Shown: positions 22,049-33,833 of the stretch, piece by piece
Position numbering within the stretch: position 1 is the stretch's first letter
Layout of the letters: each line of letters opens with the position of its first letter
Notes under the pieces: model-generated
What the model was told of the DNA's origin: nothing
Seen by the model: the letters and a program-made list of their open reading frames with translations, nothing else
The model's database searches: none
Program-made: the position numbers and the translations under genes
NCBI GenBank assembly: GCA_947034895.1
Contig: OX344764.1
Location: 51,627,348 to 51,691,347 of the forward strand
Source: Rhytidiadelphus loreus
Taxonomy: Eukaryota; Streptophyta; Bryopsida; Hypnales; Hylocomiaceae
Reading direction: 5' to 3'
DNA length: 64,000 nt

Positions 22049-25000
22049 TCAATCCACTCTCCTCTCTCTTGTGGCTGATGATGCGGTGTAATACATGGAG
22101 CTTGGATTGGTACTAGTCCAAGAGAGGTCCTCATGAAGTACGCTTCTCGGAATGTAGTCAAACCGGGGTTTCGAGAGAGGCACTTCAGGAAGGTGGACAT
22201 CGCCATTGAGGATGAGGAGCACCTGGCGCATGGAAGGTCGAATGGCAGAACTCGGGTGAGAGCACAAAAGACCTAAGCAAAGCACTTTGGTCATTTCATT
22301 TGCATTGTACACCCCAACAAGGCGCACATCTGCCGCGTCGAGAATGCTCGAGTTCCCCCACAATTGCCACACTTGTTCCACCAACAGCTTCACCTCCTCG
22401 TCTTCGTGGTAGATGGGTTTCTTTCCGCATGCCACTTCTAGCAAGAAAGCCCCAAAGCTGTACACGTCCGTCTGCTCTGTGTGTTTTCCTACCATCCCCA
22501 ATTTTTGACCACCCCATCGTGAGTTCAAGAAAGTCTACTGATTTCTTGAATTAGTTTGTGAGTTCCATTCAGTTTCGAAGTAGTACACCGTCCATTTTGT
22601 ATGTCAATACTCGCACTTCAAAGATTCAAAATGCTTTTCTAGTGACTGAGGTATTTTTTTTATGCATTTAGGTTTTCCAAGTGAGCTAAAGACAAAAATT
22701 ATAGTGAGCTAATCCACTTAGCACTTCAAATCCATTGGTGCAATTTGGAGTGAATTGTGCGTTGGTAATCATGATTTGACAACTCTCAGTCTATAATTTT
22801 CATCTTATAGCTCACTTTGAAGTGGTTTATTTTCATTGTATAATGTCTAAATTTGAGTTTTCTTGTACCTATGCAAAGTACTTTGAATGTATTTCCAATG
22901 GAAAAAATTTCAAGTTCTAATTATAAACCACTCAAAAGTTAGAAGTTCATTTGGAGGCCCAAATTCGAGTTTGCATAAGAGAAGTTCTAACTCTCTTGCC
23001 ACCTCAGTCCCAACAATTCCAGGGTAACCTAGTCTATAATTGATAGCTATTAGTATTACAAGACCTTCTTGGAGAACCATTCTGCACATGCACAAATAGG
23101 ACCTTGGAAAAAAAGTTGACATCTACGTGAGGTACTCATGGTTTCTTTCTTGTATTAGAAACAAGCATTAGTTTTAAGTGAAAGCAAAAGTAGGTTCACC
23201 TATGTAGATTAATTCAGGGGCAATGTAACCAACAGTGCCTGCCAAATTGGTAGTCTCAGGGGTCAGCAAACTGTGGTTGTAAGAGCGGGCGAGGCCAAAG
23301 TCTCCTAGTCGTGCATTAAACTTGGCATCCAACATCACATTAGCTGCCTTCACATCACGATGAATGATGCGCTCCTCACACTCCGTGTGCAGAAACACTA
23401 AAGCCGTGGCCACATCCACAACCACTTTGAACCTACAAGAATGCAAACATTCTTTGAATTGCCATTTGTACAAAACTTCAAAAGTTGTGCTAGGGCATTC
23501 AAGAACTTTTGTATTTGTAAATCCACTTGATTAGAGCGATTTATCTTACACATAGTTCAATCAAACCTTCTAGTCTATATGGGATGAGGAGTCATTTCCA
23601 AATAGTAAAAGGAAAAATAAGCCATAACTATTGCCTACCATTCTCAAAGAAAGTTGTCACTTTTTGTTGGTCAAGTGGGAGGAGATTATAGGGCATAACC
23701 GAGCTACATTTGGTGAACCCTCTCCTAAAAGAACCAAAAATATTTTATCCACAATCCCGTGCATGTCAAACAATCATCTAATCCATAACTACTCCCCTCT
23801 TTCCAAACTCCCCTCTTTCCACCTATTCCAATACACGATTTCTCAACACCTTCTTTGCACACTCATTTGATTACCCAAGATCCTAAACATCATCAACTAT
23901 AATTTGCTAAACAATTGGAAAGTGAAGTGTGGGAGTTGCAGAAGTACATATAAATCTAATGTCTCTTGTGCCACGTACTTAGCATCTACGCTACCCACGT
24001 TTCAAAAATTAAAGTGAAACTCTTCTTCAAACACATCCTCAATAAGAATGGACTAGTAGGTAATAAAAAAGCAGAACCTCATTATGAGAAACATCATGTC
24101 AAGCCACAAGATGTCATTTCTCATAATGAGACTTAGTTTACTTTTGCATTAATAGACATAAACTTAGTGTTGCCCATTGTTGAATCTTGATCTACTGCAT
24201 ACTCAATCAAGGGTCTACAAAGAAGGTCATCACAATGGCAAAGCAACCCCACATTATGGATACGAACATGCCTCCCTTCAATATCCTCATGCAAAGAGAC
24301 GCTCTCATATGTCCACGAAGCAGCTCCATTGAGGTTAAGGTATCCTACCTCTTTTCCCAAGGGAACCCAATGACCTCCTTGTCCTCAACGCCATCCAAAA
24401 TGCCCACCCCATGTGCTTCTCCAAGTGCATGAGGCAAAACCTCGACTGTTGTGGCAGGGGACCCAAACAAATGCTTGTCAAGGCTGCCTTGGGGCATGTA
24501 GTCGTACACCAAAAGAAGCTCGCCTCGCTCGTGACACCAGCCCTGCAAACGCACCAAATTGCGGTGCCGAATTTTGCCGATGATCATCACCTCCGCCATA
24601 AACTCACGTTCGCCTTGGTTGGACTCGGGCGCCACTCGCTTGACAGCCACGTACTGTTGATTGACAGGCAGGAAGCCTTTGTACACACTCCCGAAGCCTC
24701 CTCGTCCGAGCGCTTGCTTGGGGTCGAAGTTCTTCGTGGCCAGGGCCAGTTCCTTGTACGTGAACTTGTGCGGAACCGCCTCTCCCAGGTCGTCGGCGTC
24801 AATGTTGAACCTCCATCCACGCCTCTCCAACCTTCGTCGGTAGTACTTGTACAGGGCGTAAATGACAACCAAAGCGAGGAGAGGCAGCAGAGTTGACATC
24901 AGTCTTACTTCATGTGGGTGCGACTCGATGAAAGTGAATTTAGGTGGATTGCATGGGTAATCTAAACTGGGAGCAGCAGGCGAGGTGGAGTTCGAAGTCC

Positions 25001-25856
25001 TGAGGTTAAAAAACAGAATACGTTGATATTCGGGTACTTCGAAATTCGAAAAAGCAAATGACGAAGTGAAGCCGACGTACATGTGTTCATTGAGCACTTT
25101 GGAAAGATCGATCTGGTAACTCAAGGAATTATAAGGTATCCCAATGGAGTCATTGGTGTCAATAGACCCCACCGTTGATAGTCCTCGACGCTGGTCCTGG
25201 CTCAGAGGACATCTGCGCCAAGTAATGTCCGCCGTGCTAACATTCAGAATATGCAATGAAGCATCATAATCGATCCACACTTGCAACCCCCAAAATGGAA
25301 GATCCCGTGGTCCCTGTAAGCGACCACAACTGCTGGAGTTCATGCTGTTCACGTCGATGCCGATGTGAAACCCGTCCCCCGGGTCGGCGAACTCGGGGCT
25401 ATTTCGGAAGTCAAATTCGACTGCAAAAGTGTGCGATTGAGGGTCGCCATTGGACGTGGCGTTGAGCAGGCCCAGGTAGCCTCCAGCGCCGCCATGGGAT
25501 GCGTTCGGGTCGGGAACCATGGCAAACGTGAACCCTTCCAGAAGGTTCAGTGCGGATCCTCCATAGCCAACCTGCCTCGAAGGTAGCGGGTCACCGAGAG
25601 TGATCGCGGCTACGAAGCTTGTACTGAAGGAGAACACGGGTCCAGTGGGGTTCTCCTTAAACCGGATCTTTTCTTCAGAGAAACACCTATGCGAAGGCGC
25701 ATCCCAATTACTCATGATGCAAAATACTACTGGATGACCTGTGAAATTGACGAAGGGTTCAGATGTCTGAGCAGAGCTGACAACGTAGCTTTCTCGGAGC
25801 AACATTACAACACAAACCAGCAGCACACGACTCACGTGTTGGACGAAGAGACCCAT
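22049..25856 (-). CDS. L-type lectin receptor kinase, copy 2, intact
   Basis: Exons 25856-24349, 23432-23200 and 22488-22049 (1508, 233 and 440 nt) join with GT-AG borders into 726 codons plus stop. The ATG at 25856 starts a signal peptide (MGLFVQHVSRVLLVCVVMLL); an upstream in-frame ATG lacks one. Lectin domain about 32-290, with GGYLGLLN, VEFDF (146-150) and FHIGIDVNS (163-171); TM about 319-338; kinase about 375-650 with G-loop 384-391, Lys406, His-Arg-Asp 527-529, Asp547-Phe-Gly and Ala-Pro-Glu 574-576. All catalytic residues are present. The protein should span the plasma membrane, bind a carbohydrate or other ligand outside and phosphorylate Ser/Thr inside. Intron 1 falls between subdomains V and VI. 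The segment before it (residues about 468-500) is unlike other members. Copy 1 lies about 20 kb away in the same orientation. Confidence 0.93.
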
Positions 25857-26126
25857 GATTCTGTCGTACACCTTACTATATATTAGCGGCCTCGTCGAGC
25901 ATTCAATTCGCACCTGAGTGGACTTGGGATACATGTAGCTAGGCGGCAGCAACTGGTTCAATTTCTTTCATCACTACCGACAAAGTACTCTTACTACTGG
26001 GACACAGACCGGAATCCCCCTCAATATGACCGGAGTGCACGCTAGAAGATTATGCACAGCAGCATCATGAATGGAAATAGCACAGTTGCTCAACTGAACC
26101 ATCTGCTCTCTGCTCTCGTGACGCTC

Positions 26127-26134
26127 TATATATA
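26127..26134 (-). promoter_or_regulatory. TATA box of kinase copy 2
   Basis: TATATATA in the same minus-strand context as copy 1, 271 bases upstream of the start codon at 25856. Confidence 0.55.
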
Positions 26135-26672
26135 CGGACATGAATAATCGTCACAGAGAGAGCAGCAATCAACAGGCAGGCTAGCTAGCTAGGTCTTAGA
26201 AGCACTAAGCTTGGTTCGTAATGCAAACAGGAGCGTCAGGATCCCATTCCTAGCCTGATCAAGTGGCAATGCAAGGCTTGTGAATTTATTGCTGCGTCCC
26301 TGTTCAATCACGCGTAGAAATCACTCGCTCTTGAGGAGCTTCCATCTAGCTTTGGTCAGGGTCTCAGGGATGATGAGCACTTGAGCACATATTGATATTC
26401 TTCAAGCTTGCACGTCACTATGTTGTGGTTCACCAGCAAATGAAGAAGAGAAAGCATCCTTTGTGGGATCATAAAAGCTTCGGCCGGGTTGCTTCCCCTC
26501 CGCGTTGTGTCATTAGTCAGCATTCCGCTGAATTTCCTTCTGGGATCGCTCGTTGAATTTTTGGCTCAGGGAGATAAGAGCCCGTTTGCATTGGTAACGG
26601 GAACTGGTTCAGCACGGGCAGAGAGGAGTGAAAACTTGACATGACGTACAGTTTTGGAAACAAGCTCTGGTC

Positions 26673-27088
26673 TAAGGTAGTATGCTCTGAAAGCGACCAT
26701 TGAAGGTCTGGTCTGCCTTTTTCATAGGCTTACGTGGACAGAATTATTCTTTGATCATTTTTCAGAGAAAGAAAAATGGATGTGGAACCTAACACAAGTG
26801 GTTTTGTATTTTTTCAAGCATTTTTGAATTACTTATAGATTTTCAAAGATTCAAGGCATAGGCACCTATTTGTGACCATAGGTCTCCCAAAATCAGTCCA
26901 CTTGCAACTTATAAAGAGATGTGTGAAAATCAAAGGCAATCGGATTGGCTCTTGCAATAGAAAAATTATTTTTCTTTGATGCATTCAATTGCTAAAGTGG
27001 TCCATTTAAGGATCACCCCATCTCCATTCTTCACCCAAAAATAGGGGCACTTTGAAGAAGGTGGGCGCTTTTAGAGCATACTACCTTA
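26673..27088. mobile_element. TA-ended MITE, 416 bp, copy a
   Basis: Ends TAAGGTAGTATGCTCTGAAA and TTTTAGAGCATACTACCTTA are 26-bp inverted repeats with two mismatches. The interior, including GGCACCTATTTGTGACCATA and GATCACCCCATCTCCATTCT, matches the copy at 28263-28676 throughout. Non-coding; TA at the borders fits a Tc1/mariner-type target site. Confidence 0.85.
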
Positions 27089-27193
27089 AGGTCCAAAAAG
27101 GTTAAGGAATGTTATCAACTTTTGTTGAAGTGGAGGTTGTCAGGTTGGAGGTCCAAGCTTGAACTCCTCTAATCCCCCAATAGAAATGGACTG

Positions 27194-27300
27194 TAAGGGG
27201 TAGGCACATCCAGAAATGACACACACCTAATTGCGCCATGTGTTTAGAGCTATGAGTGTTGCTTCTAGGTGTGCCTACATCACTTACCCCCTAAAGGTTT
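27194..27300. mobile_element. small foldback element, copy 2
   Basis: Left GGGGTAGGCACATCCAGAA and right CTTCTAGGTGTGCCTACATC pair as imperfect inverted repeats. Related in plan to 8311-8397. Confidence 0.45.
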
Positions 27301-27990
27301 TGTACTTTATTTTCACAAAAAAAACCCTCCCAAATTGCCATTTCTATTACAAGTACCAAATTTTAGAAAAGAAACATTTTTGAACACATGTAACAGTAGG
27401 ATCTTGTAGTATGTTGGTTTAAGAATATGTGGAAAAGATTCAGAAATTTCCTCCATGTAGATTGCAAGACATTAGCATTTGAATTGACAAAAATCTTTTT
27501 TTTGGCCTTGCCAAAAACGAAGCAGCTATATTTCACAAGTTCACATTTGGATGAAAAATGTCCAAAATGGTGGTGCTTCTTTGGATTCATTCCTCAAGGC
27601 AAGTTGGCTACATATTTGAAAAAATTTAGATAAATAATTTGGAATTGTAAAACATATAGAAAAAAAATAGTAAGTAAATAGAAGTAAAAATACTAAATTT
27701 TTTAGCTATAATTCTACATATGTATAAATCTTGAAAACCAATTTCAAATTTTTATTTATTAAAAAAATTATTTAAAAAAAAAATTGAGTTGCTTAAGCTA
27801 TCCTAACCACAAATCATTGAAAATTACATATCATACAATAACTTTTTAACTATGTAGTCAAAAATTATGAAAATTATTGGGCCTTAAAGCTACTCCTTAG
27901 GCACATGCTAGTCAAATTTTGGCCAAGAGAGACTGCAATTATTCAATTAATCAATTCTTTTGGATATTTTTTGGAAAAAAAATATTTATT
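27290..27990. repeat. dispersed repeat, TTAACCCC family, truncated copy
   Basis: Starts CTTACCCCCTAAAGG and follows the family order: GTAGGATCTTGTAGTATG, GCAAGACATTAGCATTTGAA, TGGTGCTTCTTTGGATTCAT, ATCATACAATAACTTTTTAA. No convincing right terminus is seen before the LRR remnant. Confidence 0.6.
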
Positions 27991-27999
27991 TATTTTATA

Positions 28000-28262
28000 T
28001 TTTTCCACTAGGTGACGGCATTGCTTTTCCAACTTCGCAACCCTTTTCAGGTCCCATTTCTCTTGTAATGGTTTTAAAGTCTTCTGGTAGCTCTTTCAAT
28101 GTTGCTCCACGAATCCACTAAGATGCAATTTTCAACCTCTTCAACCTGCCCGTGGTCAGAGAAGGAAGTACATGAAGTTGCTTGCAATTGAACAAGTCCC
28201 GACTGTCTTCAAGTTGGACAACCTTCGAAGTGCATCAGGAAATTTTGAAAGTCACCGAATTT
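28000..28262 (-). pseudogene. leucine-rich-repeat remnant (NBS-LRR-like), part 1
   Basis: Minus-strand frames read LRR text interrupted by stops and frame changes: PDALRRLSNLKTV, GRLKRLKIAS and TLKELPEDFKTI. The L-x-x-L-x-x-L spacing and the TLKELP ending are typical of LRRs in plant NBS-LRR resistance proteins. A fragment with no intact frame. Its upstream border (28262) coincides with the left end of a MITE, so the insertion may have split the gene. Confidence 0.6.
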
Positions 28263-28676
28263 TAAGGTAGTATGCTCTAAAAGCGACCATTTAAGAGCTG
28301 GTCCGCCTTTTTCATAGGCTTACGTGAACCGTATTGTTTTTTGATCATTTTTCATAGAAAGAAAAATAGATGTGGAACCTAACACAAGTGCTATTGTATT
28401 TTTCCAAGCATTTTTGAATTAGTTATAAAATTTCAAAGATTCTGGACATAAGCACCTATTTGTGGCCATAGGTCTCCCAAAATCCATCCACTTGCAACTT
28501 GTAAAGAGATGTGCGGAAATCAATGACAATGATTGGCTCTTGCAATAGACAAATAAATTTTTATTGATGCATTCAATTGCTATAGTGGTCCATTTAAGAA
28601 TCACCCCATCTCCATTCTCCACCTAAAAATAGCGGTGGTTTGAAGAAGATGGGTGCTTTTAGAGCATACTACTTTA
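28263..28676. mobile_element. TA-ended MITE, 414 bp, copy b
   Basis: Same ends (TAAGGTAGTATGCTCTAAAA / TTTTAGAGCATACTACTTTA) and interior as 26673-27088. It sits between two LRR remnants. Confidence 0.85.
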
Positions 28677-29114
28677 TTGGGACTCTGGGAGGTCTTCTAG
28701 TGTTGTTTCATTGAGGTATATTAGACATGCTACTAACTGTGTATGTCACCATACATCACAAAAAATGTCTCAGAGCTATATCCAATTGAAATGTCTCACA
28801 GCTATGTTTAAAAAGAAGAGGGCAACATTTGTAGCTTCTATAGTGAAACCTAACACGCACGGTTAGTGGATGGCACATTGATCACACACTCTTGCACATA
28901 GTTGAATGTGAGCTTGATTGTCAGTAGAAAGGTCACAACTTTCCAAGTACAATTGTCATTTCATTTTACTGCTATACTCTCATCTCATTTACTAACCACA
29001 ATTTTTTTTAAATAGTAAAAAAGTGGTACTCTCTTGTAAAGAAACATTTGAAACCCAAATGTGCATGGTCAATAGCATGCCTAAAATAAAAGAAATTCAC
29101 TTTTTTTTCAATTT
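28677..29114. other. spacer between LRR remnants
   Basis: No clear reading frame or repeat ends seen. It may contain unrecognisable parts of the same decayed LRR gene. Confidence 0.3.
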
Positions 29115-29295
29115 GCAAATGGTGGAAGGCAATTGGTGTAGTTGCTTGCAATTGGACAAGTCTAATGTCCTCAAGTTGGACAAATTACAAAGTACGTCAT
29201 GAAACTTCTTCAAATTTATGGAATTCCTCATGTTCACTTTAATCAAATTTTAAAGGTTAACTAGACTTTGGAATAATTCATCAAAAAAATTTGAA
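29115..29295 (-). pseudogene. leucine-rich-repeat remnant (NBS-LRR-like), part 2
   Basis: One minus-strand frame reads FDELFQSLVNL, a stop, then NLIKVNMRNSINLKKF and LCNLSNLRTLDLSNCKQLHQ followed by LPSTICKL. This gives about two and a half consecutive LRRs in the register of plant NBS-LRR proteins (LDLSNCKQLHQLP). Part 1 has the related SNLKT segment, so both are probably pieces of one old gene or array. No nucleotide-binding domain was found. Confidence 0.7.
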
Positions 29296-30100
29296 AGATT
29301 TTTTTTTATTGTTTCTTTATCATTCATTCAAATATGTCAATGTTATTCAATTTATTCAAATTATTCTTTTGGCATTCCAATATCCAATGTAATTAACATG
29401 AAAAGACAAGACCTATGACCAAGTTACTTTGAATCAATAGGTGCATTCTTCATGTCTATTCATCAACCAATTTTGATTGTAACGTCCTTATAGGATTAAA
29501 TAGCTTCCAAATGTTTAAACACAAGTTCCAAAAGTTCAAATCCCATCTTCCAAAGGGGGAATTTTTTGTGTCACATCTTTATGTGAAGTGAAGGATGATT
29601 GGAAGGAATTTTGAAAAAAAAAGCCTTTGATGCTTCCCACTCAGGATTTTTTTCAAAATTCCTTCTAAACCTACCTAGCTTCAACCCTTTTTTAAGATAA
29701 TACCAACCTAAATCCGTATATCATCCAAAATCGTCACTTATAGAAGGCATCCATTTCCGTTTGACTACACATTGTTTATCATAGAAGCCGCAACAATTTT
29801 TGAATGGATTAAAATAAGGTAGGTGGCTCAAAAAACAACCCTCTTTTTCGAACAACCATGTAGGGAGCTCCCGAGGGAGTTTTGTGTAGAGAGCTCTGAA
29901 ATAGACACTTAGTGGTTCTAAAGTGGGTTGCCAACAATGTAAGAGCATAATTGAGACTTGTCATACATTAATAAGATTTTTAATTACAATTTCAATGCAA
30001 ACATATTAGTAAATTAATTTTTTTTAAATCACTAGTTTTTCTATTTTATTGGATGGATTGATGTTTGTTCAAAAGCTTTTGATTCATTCTAATATTTTGA
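29296..30100. other. AT-rich spacer, nothing recognised
   Basis: A 75-codon frame at 29721-29948 (minus) has no recognisable domain. Otherwise no signals. Confidence 0.35.
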
Positions 30101-30929
30101 TTAACCCCTAAACGATTTGGACTATGTTTTCAGCAAAATGGCTCCATTTCTAGGACAAGTACCAAATTTTAGAAAAAAATAATTTTTAGATACATGTTAT
30201 TGTAGGATCATATAGTAAAAAATTGGGTAGCTGAACTTCACAAGGTCACATTTATATGAAAAAATGTCTGAAATGGTGGATTACTTCTTCAAATCAAGTT
30301 GGCTACACGCTTGAAAAACTTCACATCATTTGGAATTGTAAAATATATAAGAAAAAAATAATATGTAGAAAGAAGTAGAGAATGACTCAAAATACTAAAT
30401 TGTTAACAATATATTTATAGAATTGAAAAATTCCAATCCCAATGTTTGTAATGTTGTAATAAACAATCTACACCTTATTTTTTTTATTTTTTTTCAAAAT
30501 ATTTAAAATTAAGTTAAAATAAAGGACTTCAAAGTTTGTCGTAGAGTACAGATTACATAACCACCTGTAAACTACCCCAAACTAAAACTCCTCATAACTT
30601 TCATCTCATTTATCAAAACGGAATGATTCAAAGCTTTCCATGTATATATAAATCTACAGAACTAATTTCAAATTTTTTTTTCTTAAAAAGTAATTTTTAA
30701 AGAATTTTTTTGGTTGCCCGGGGTACACACCAAGAAATGAAAAGTACATATCATACAATAACTTTTTAACCATGTAGTCAAAAATTATGAAAATTGTTGG
30801 GCCGCAATGCTACTCCTTGAAAACATATTGTGTAAAAATTTCAAAGAAAAACAAAAATCTCCATTCATAGTGAGCTACCCCAAATCACTATGTTTCCAAA
30901 AAATGTAATTTGGGCATTTAGTTGTTAAT
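30101..30929. repeat. TTAACCCC-family element, about 830 bp
   Basis: Left end TTAACCCCTAAACG. Right end in reverse complement reads TTAACAACTAAATGCCC, imperfectly inverted. Shares GTAATGTTGTAATAAACA, CATAACTTTCATCTCATT and ATCATACAATAACTTTTTAA with 31973-32913. Confidence 0.65.
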
Positions 30930-31972
30930 CCCGTTACCTCTAAAATTCAAGTATTCTCTTTGGGGACAACTAAAAGTTTAGTTAGGTTCTTATGATTTCA
31001 ATTTTTGGCATGATTATTTGAAATTATTTTTTAAGATAGAAAAAATATATTATATTTTGAGGAATATAATTGTTATTTAAATAGATGACCAAGAGCAAAA
31101 TGTTATGCCACAAAAAGCTCAAAATAGTCAAGCTTGGACATCCAACAAAATCACAAAAATGGAAAACAAAATTAATTTTTATTTATTTCTTATAGAATTA
31201 TAGAATATATTTTGTCTATATATGGAAAGATTGATTCAATTCATTTTGAATAAGTATTTTGAAAGTTATAGAACACAACTTGTTTTGTGTCAATCATAAC
31301 ATCTTATTGGGAAAATAATGTATTGGATCCATGTTTGAATTTAATTTGCACAAGCTTTAGTTAGTTTGTTAAGACAATCATTCCATTGGGATAGTGTGCT
31401 TCAAGTCCATCTTAAAACTATTATTGCTTTAGCTCTTACTTTAATTAGGTGTCTACTTCTACTTAATAAATTTAAAAAAATAATAGAAATCTAGTTCTAC
31501 TTTTGGATTTTTTTCTCTTGAATTCTCAACTTGATTATTCAATACATAATATTTAAATTCCAAATTTGTAGTACACTAATTTTAATTTGAGAGGACTTAA
31601 AGTCTTATAATCTAGTGTAGCAAGGTGCAAAAAGACTTTTTCTTTTACTTTAAATGCAAATGTCTTGCAATTTACTTGCTCAAAGTTTCTGAAAATTTTG
31701 TCACATATTTTTACACAAGTTTAGTGGAAGATCCTACAATTGAATATGCAAAAAAACAAATGTCTAGAAATTTTGCTCTTTGCATTGGAAATGGTAGTTT
31801 TGAGTGTTTTTTAACAAAAAAATGGCCTTGGGACTTTAGAGGTTATAGACATGTGGGTATTTCTTTCCAAAACTAATTACAAATTAAATATTGGTTACTT
31901 TCAGACATAGGAATATTGAATATTTGTAACATTGCATGGTAACAGTTATACTCAAACATTTTCAATTATCAA
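30930..31972. other. AT-rich spacer, nothing recognised
   Basis: The plus-strand frame at 31625-31876 reads like family repeat sequence (GCAAATGTCTTGCAATTTAC) rather than a gene. Confidence 0.35.
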
Positions 31973-32913
31973 TTTAAACTCCTAAAGTTCCTTGACTAAG
32001 TTTTCACCAAAAACACTCCAAAATTGCCATTTTTGGTATAAGTGCCAAATTTTAGAATTTTTTTTGACACATGTAACCTTTGGATCTTATATTATGCTAG
32101 TTCAAGAAGATGAGGAATTTTTTTATAGAAATTTCCATTGTATGGATTGCAAGATATTAGCATTTGAAGTGACAAAAATCCTTTATTTGGCCTTGCGAAA
32201 AATAGGGTAGTTGCATTTCACAAGGTCACATATATATATATATATATATATAAATGTCCAAAATTGTGGTGCTTCTTTGGATTTATTCTTCAAGGTAAGT
32301 TGGCTACATGCTTGAAAATTTTCAAGATAATTTGAAAATAGTTGTACAACATATTGGAAAAATAGTAAATAAATAGAATTAGAGAATGATTCAAAATACT
32401 AAATTGATAAGAATTTTGTCATGGAATTGAAAAATGCCAATCCCAATGGTTGTAATGTTGTAATAAACAGTCTACATCCTCTAATTTTATCTTTTTCCAA
32501 AAATATTGAAAATTGAATTAAATAAAGGACTTCAAAGTTTATTTTAGAGTAGAGAATTCATAACTACTCACAATCTAAAACTACTCATAACTTTCATCTC
32601 ATTCATCAAATTGGAATGATCTAAAGCTCTACATGTGTATATAAATCTACAAAATAATTTGAAATTTTTTTTCTAAAAAAAGTAATTCTTCTAATCTGCC
32701 TGAACTGCCCAGTCAAGGAAAAAAACTACATATCATACAATAATTTTCTAACCAAGAAGTCAAAAGTTATGAAAATTGTTGGGCCTTGAAGCTACTCCTT
32801 GAGCACATGTTGTGTGAAATTTTTAAAAAAAAAGATAAAATATTCATTTATAGTAAGCTGTCCAAAATTGCTATGTTGTCAAAAAAATGCAACTTGGTCC
32901 TTTAGGGGTTCAA
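31973..32913. repeat. TTAACCCC-family element, about 940 bp
   Basis: Left TTTAAACTCCTAAAGTTCC and right GGTCCTTTAGGGGTTCAA are inverted termini. A dinucleotide AT microsatellite (32230-32252) interrupts the interior. Confidence 0.7.
32230..32252. repeat. AT dinucleotide microsatellite
   Basis: About eleven TA units inside the 31973-32913 element. Confidence 0.95.
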
Positions 32914-33590
32914 CCTTCTATTGGTTGTTAATAGTAGTGTGGAGAGCAATGCATCCCTAGTGAATAAACTACATAATGAATAAATTACATGGATTTTCAA
33001 AGTGAACATGATAAAGTGTTGTGTTGAAATGTTGTATTGAAATGCTATGTTGATGTTGGTGTGTTGATGTTGTGTTGAAAATAGGTGTTTTCAAATGTGG
33101 CTTGTACTCTTATGATTAGCCTTACTAAAACATTTGCACCATTGTCAATTTCAAAAAATTATAAATAAATTTTTGCCTTAAATAACTCTTCAACTCTCAA
33201 AGTCAAATTTATATTTAGTAAGATAATCCCGAAGATAATACAATTGTAGGGGTTGTAGGTGGAGGGACGACGCACAAATTATTTGAACAACAAGCATGCT
33301 GATTCATTTTATGGCTTTAGTCTTGTGGCCTTATAGTTCCATGGCCTACAAAGTCATGGCTTCATTTCATCATTGTGGTCGTTTATCTTCATGACTCCAT
33401 AGCCAAGTTGTGTTTGAGTGACTCTTTACACCTATTGCATCCTATATTAAAATATATATACTAGGATTTTCTTTCTCTTTGCACTACTAGAAAGGCCCTA
33501 TTTAAGATGGGTTGTCATGGAGGATGTGATCTAAGTAGCAAATCAATCATCCTTTGGCCGGTGATGAACCAACTTCATTGGTACAATAGC

Positions 33591-33833
33591 ATTTAGTCTG
33601 TTCCCATTGTTGGGAACCAGTCCTGTACAGTCTCAATATAATATATTAAAAGAAATTAAGAAATTTAATTTAATTTAAAAAAATTAATTAATTAATTAAT
33701 TTTTTATAAAAATATATATTTAAAATATATATCTGACGTGGCCATCTCCTGGCCACGTCAGATCAGCATTCCCACAACGTTCCTGTAGTCCGGGAACTCA
33801 TAGTCTCTTAAAACGCAGAAATCTCCCCTAATG
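33591..33833. mobile_element. ACGT-palindrome TIR element, copy 1 (243 bp)
   Basis: Left CATTTAGTCTGTTCCC and right AAATCTCCCCTAATG are weak inverted ends. The order is an AT-rich tract with (TTAA)n, then the perfect palindrome ATCTGACGTGGCC - 7 nt - GGCCACGTCAGAT (33731-33763), then CGGGAACTCATAGTCTCTTA. The same order is found at 53275, 58267 and 60902. Non-coding. Confidence 0.75.

Larger units (their letters stand above)
21459..26572. repeat. segmental duplication, block B (lectin receptor kinase copy 2 with flanks)
   Basis: Collinear with 1455-8243. It has single-copy 3' flank, shorter introns and no CACTA MITE, so it probably keeps the older arrangement. The 3' flank (21790-21830) carries a degenerate copy of the last coding segment: read on the minus strand, TNPSPSYYTAS against TNPSSMYYTAS in the gene. 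Confidence 0.85.

Noticed and set aside
33482..33500. CACTACTAGAAAGG, like the start of a CACTA element
   Set aside because: No matching inverted end was found within a few kb and no 3-bp duplication could be tested, so a single 14-base match is not enough.
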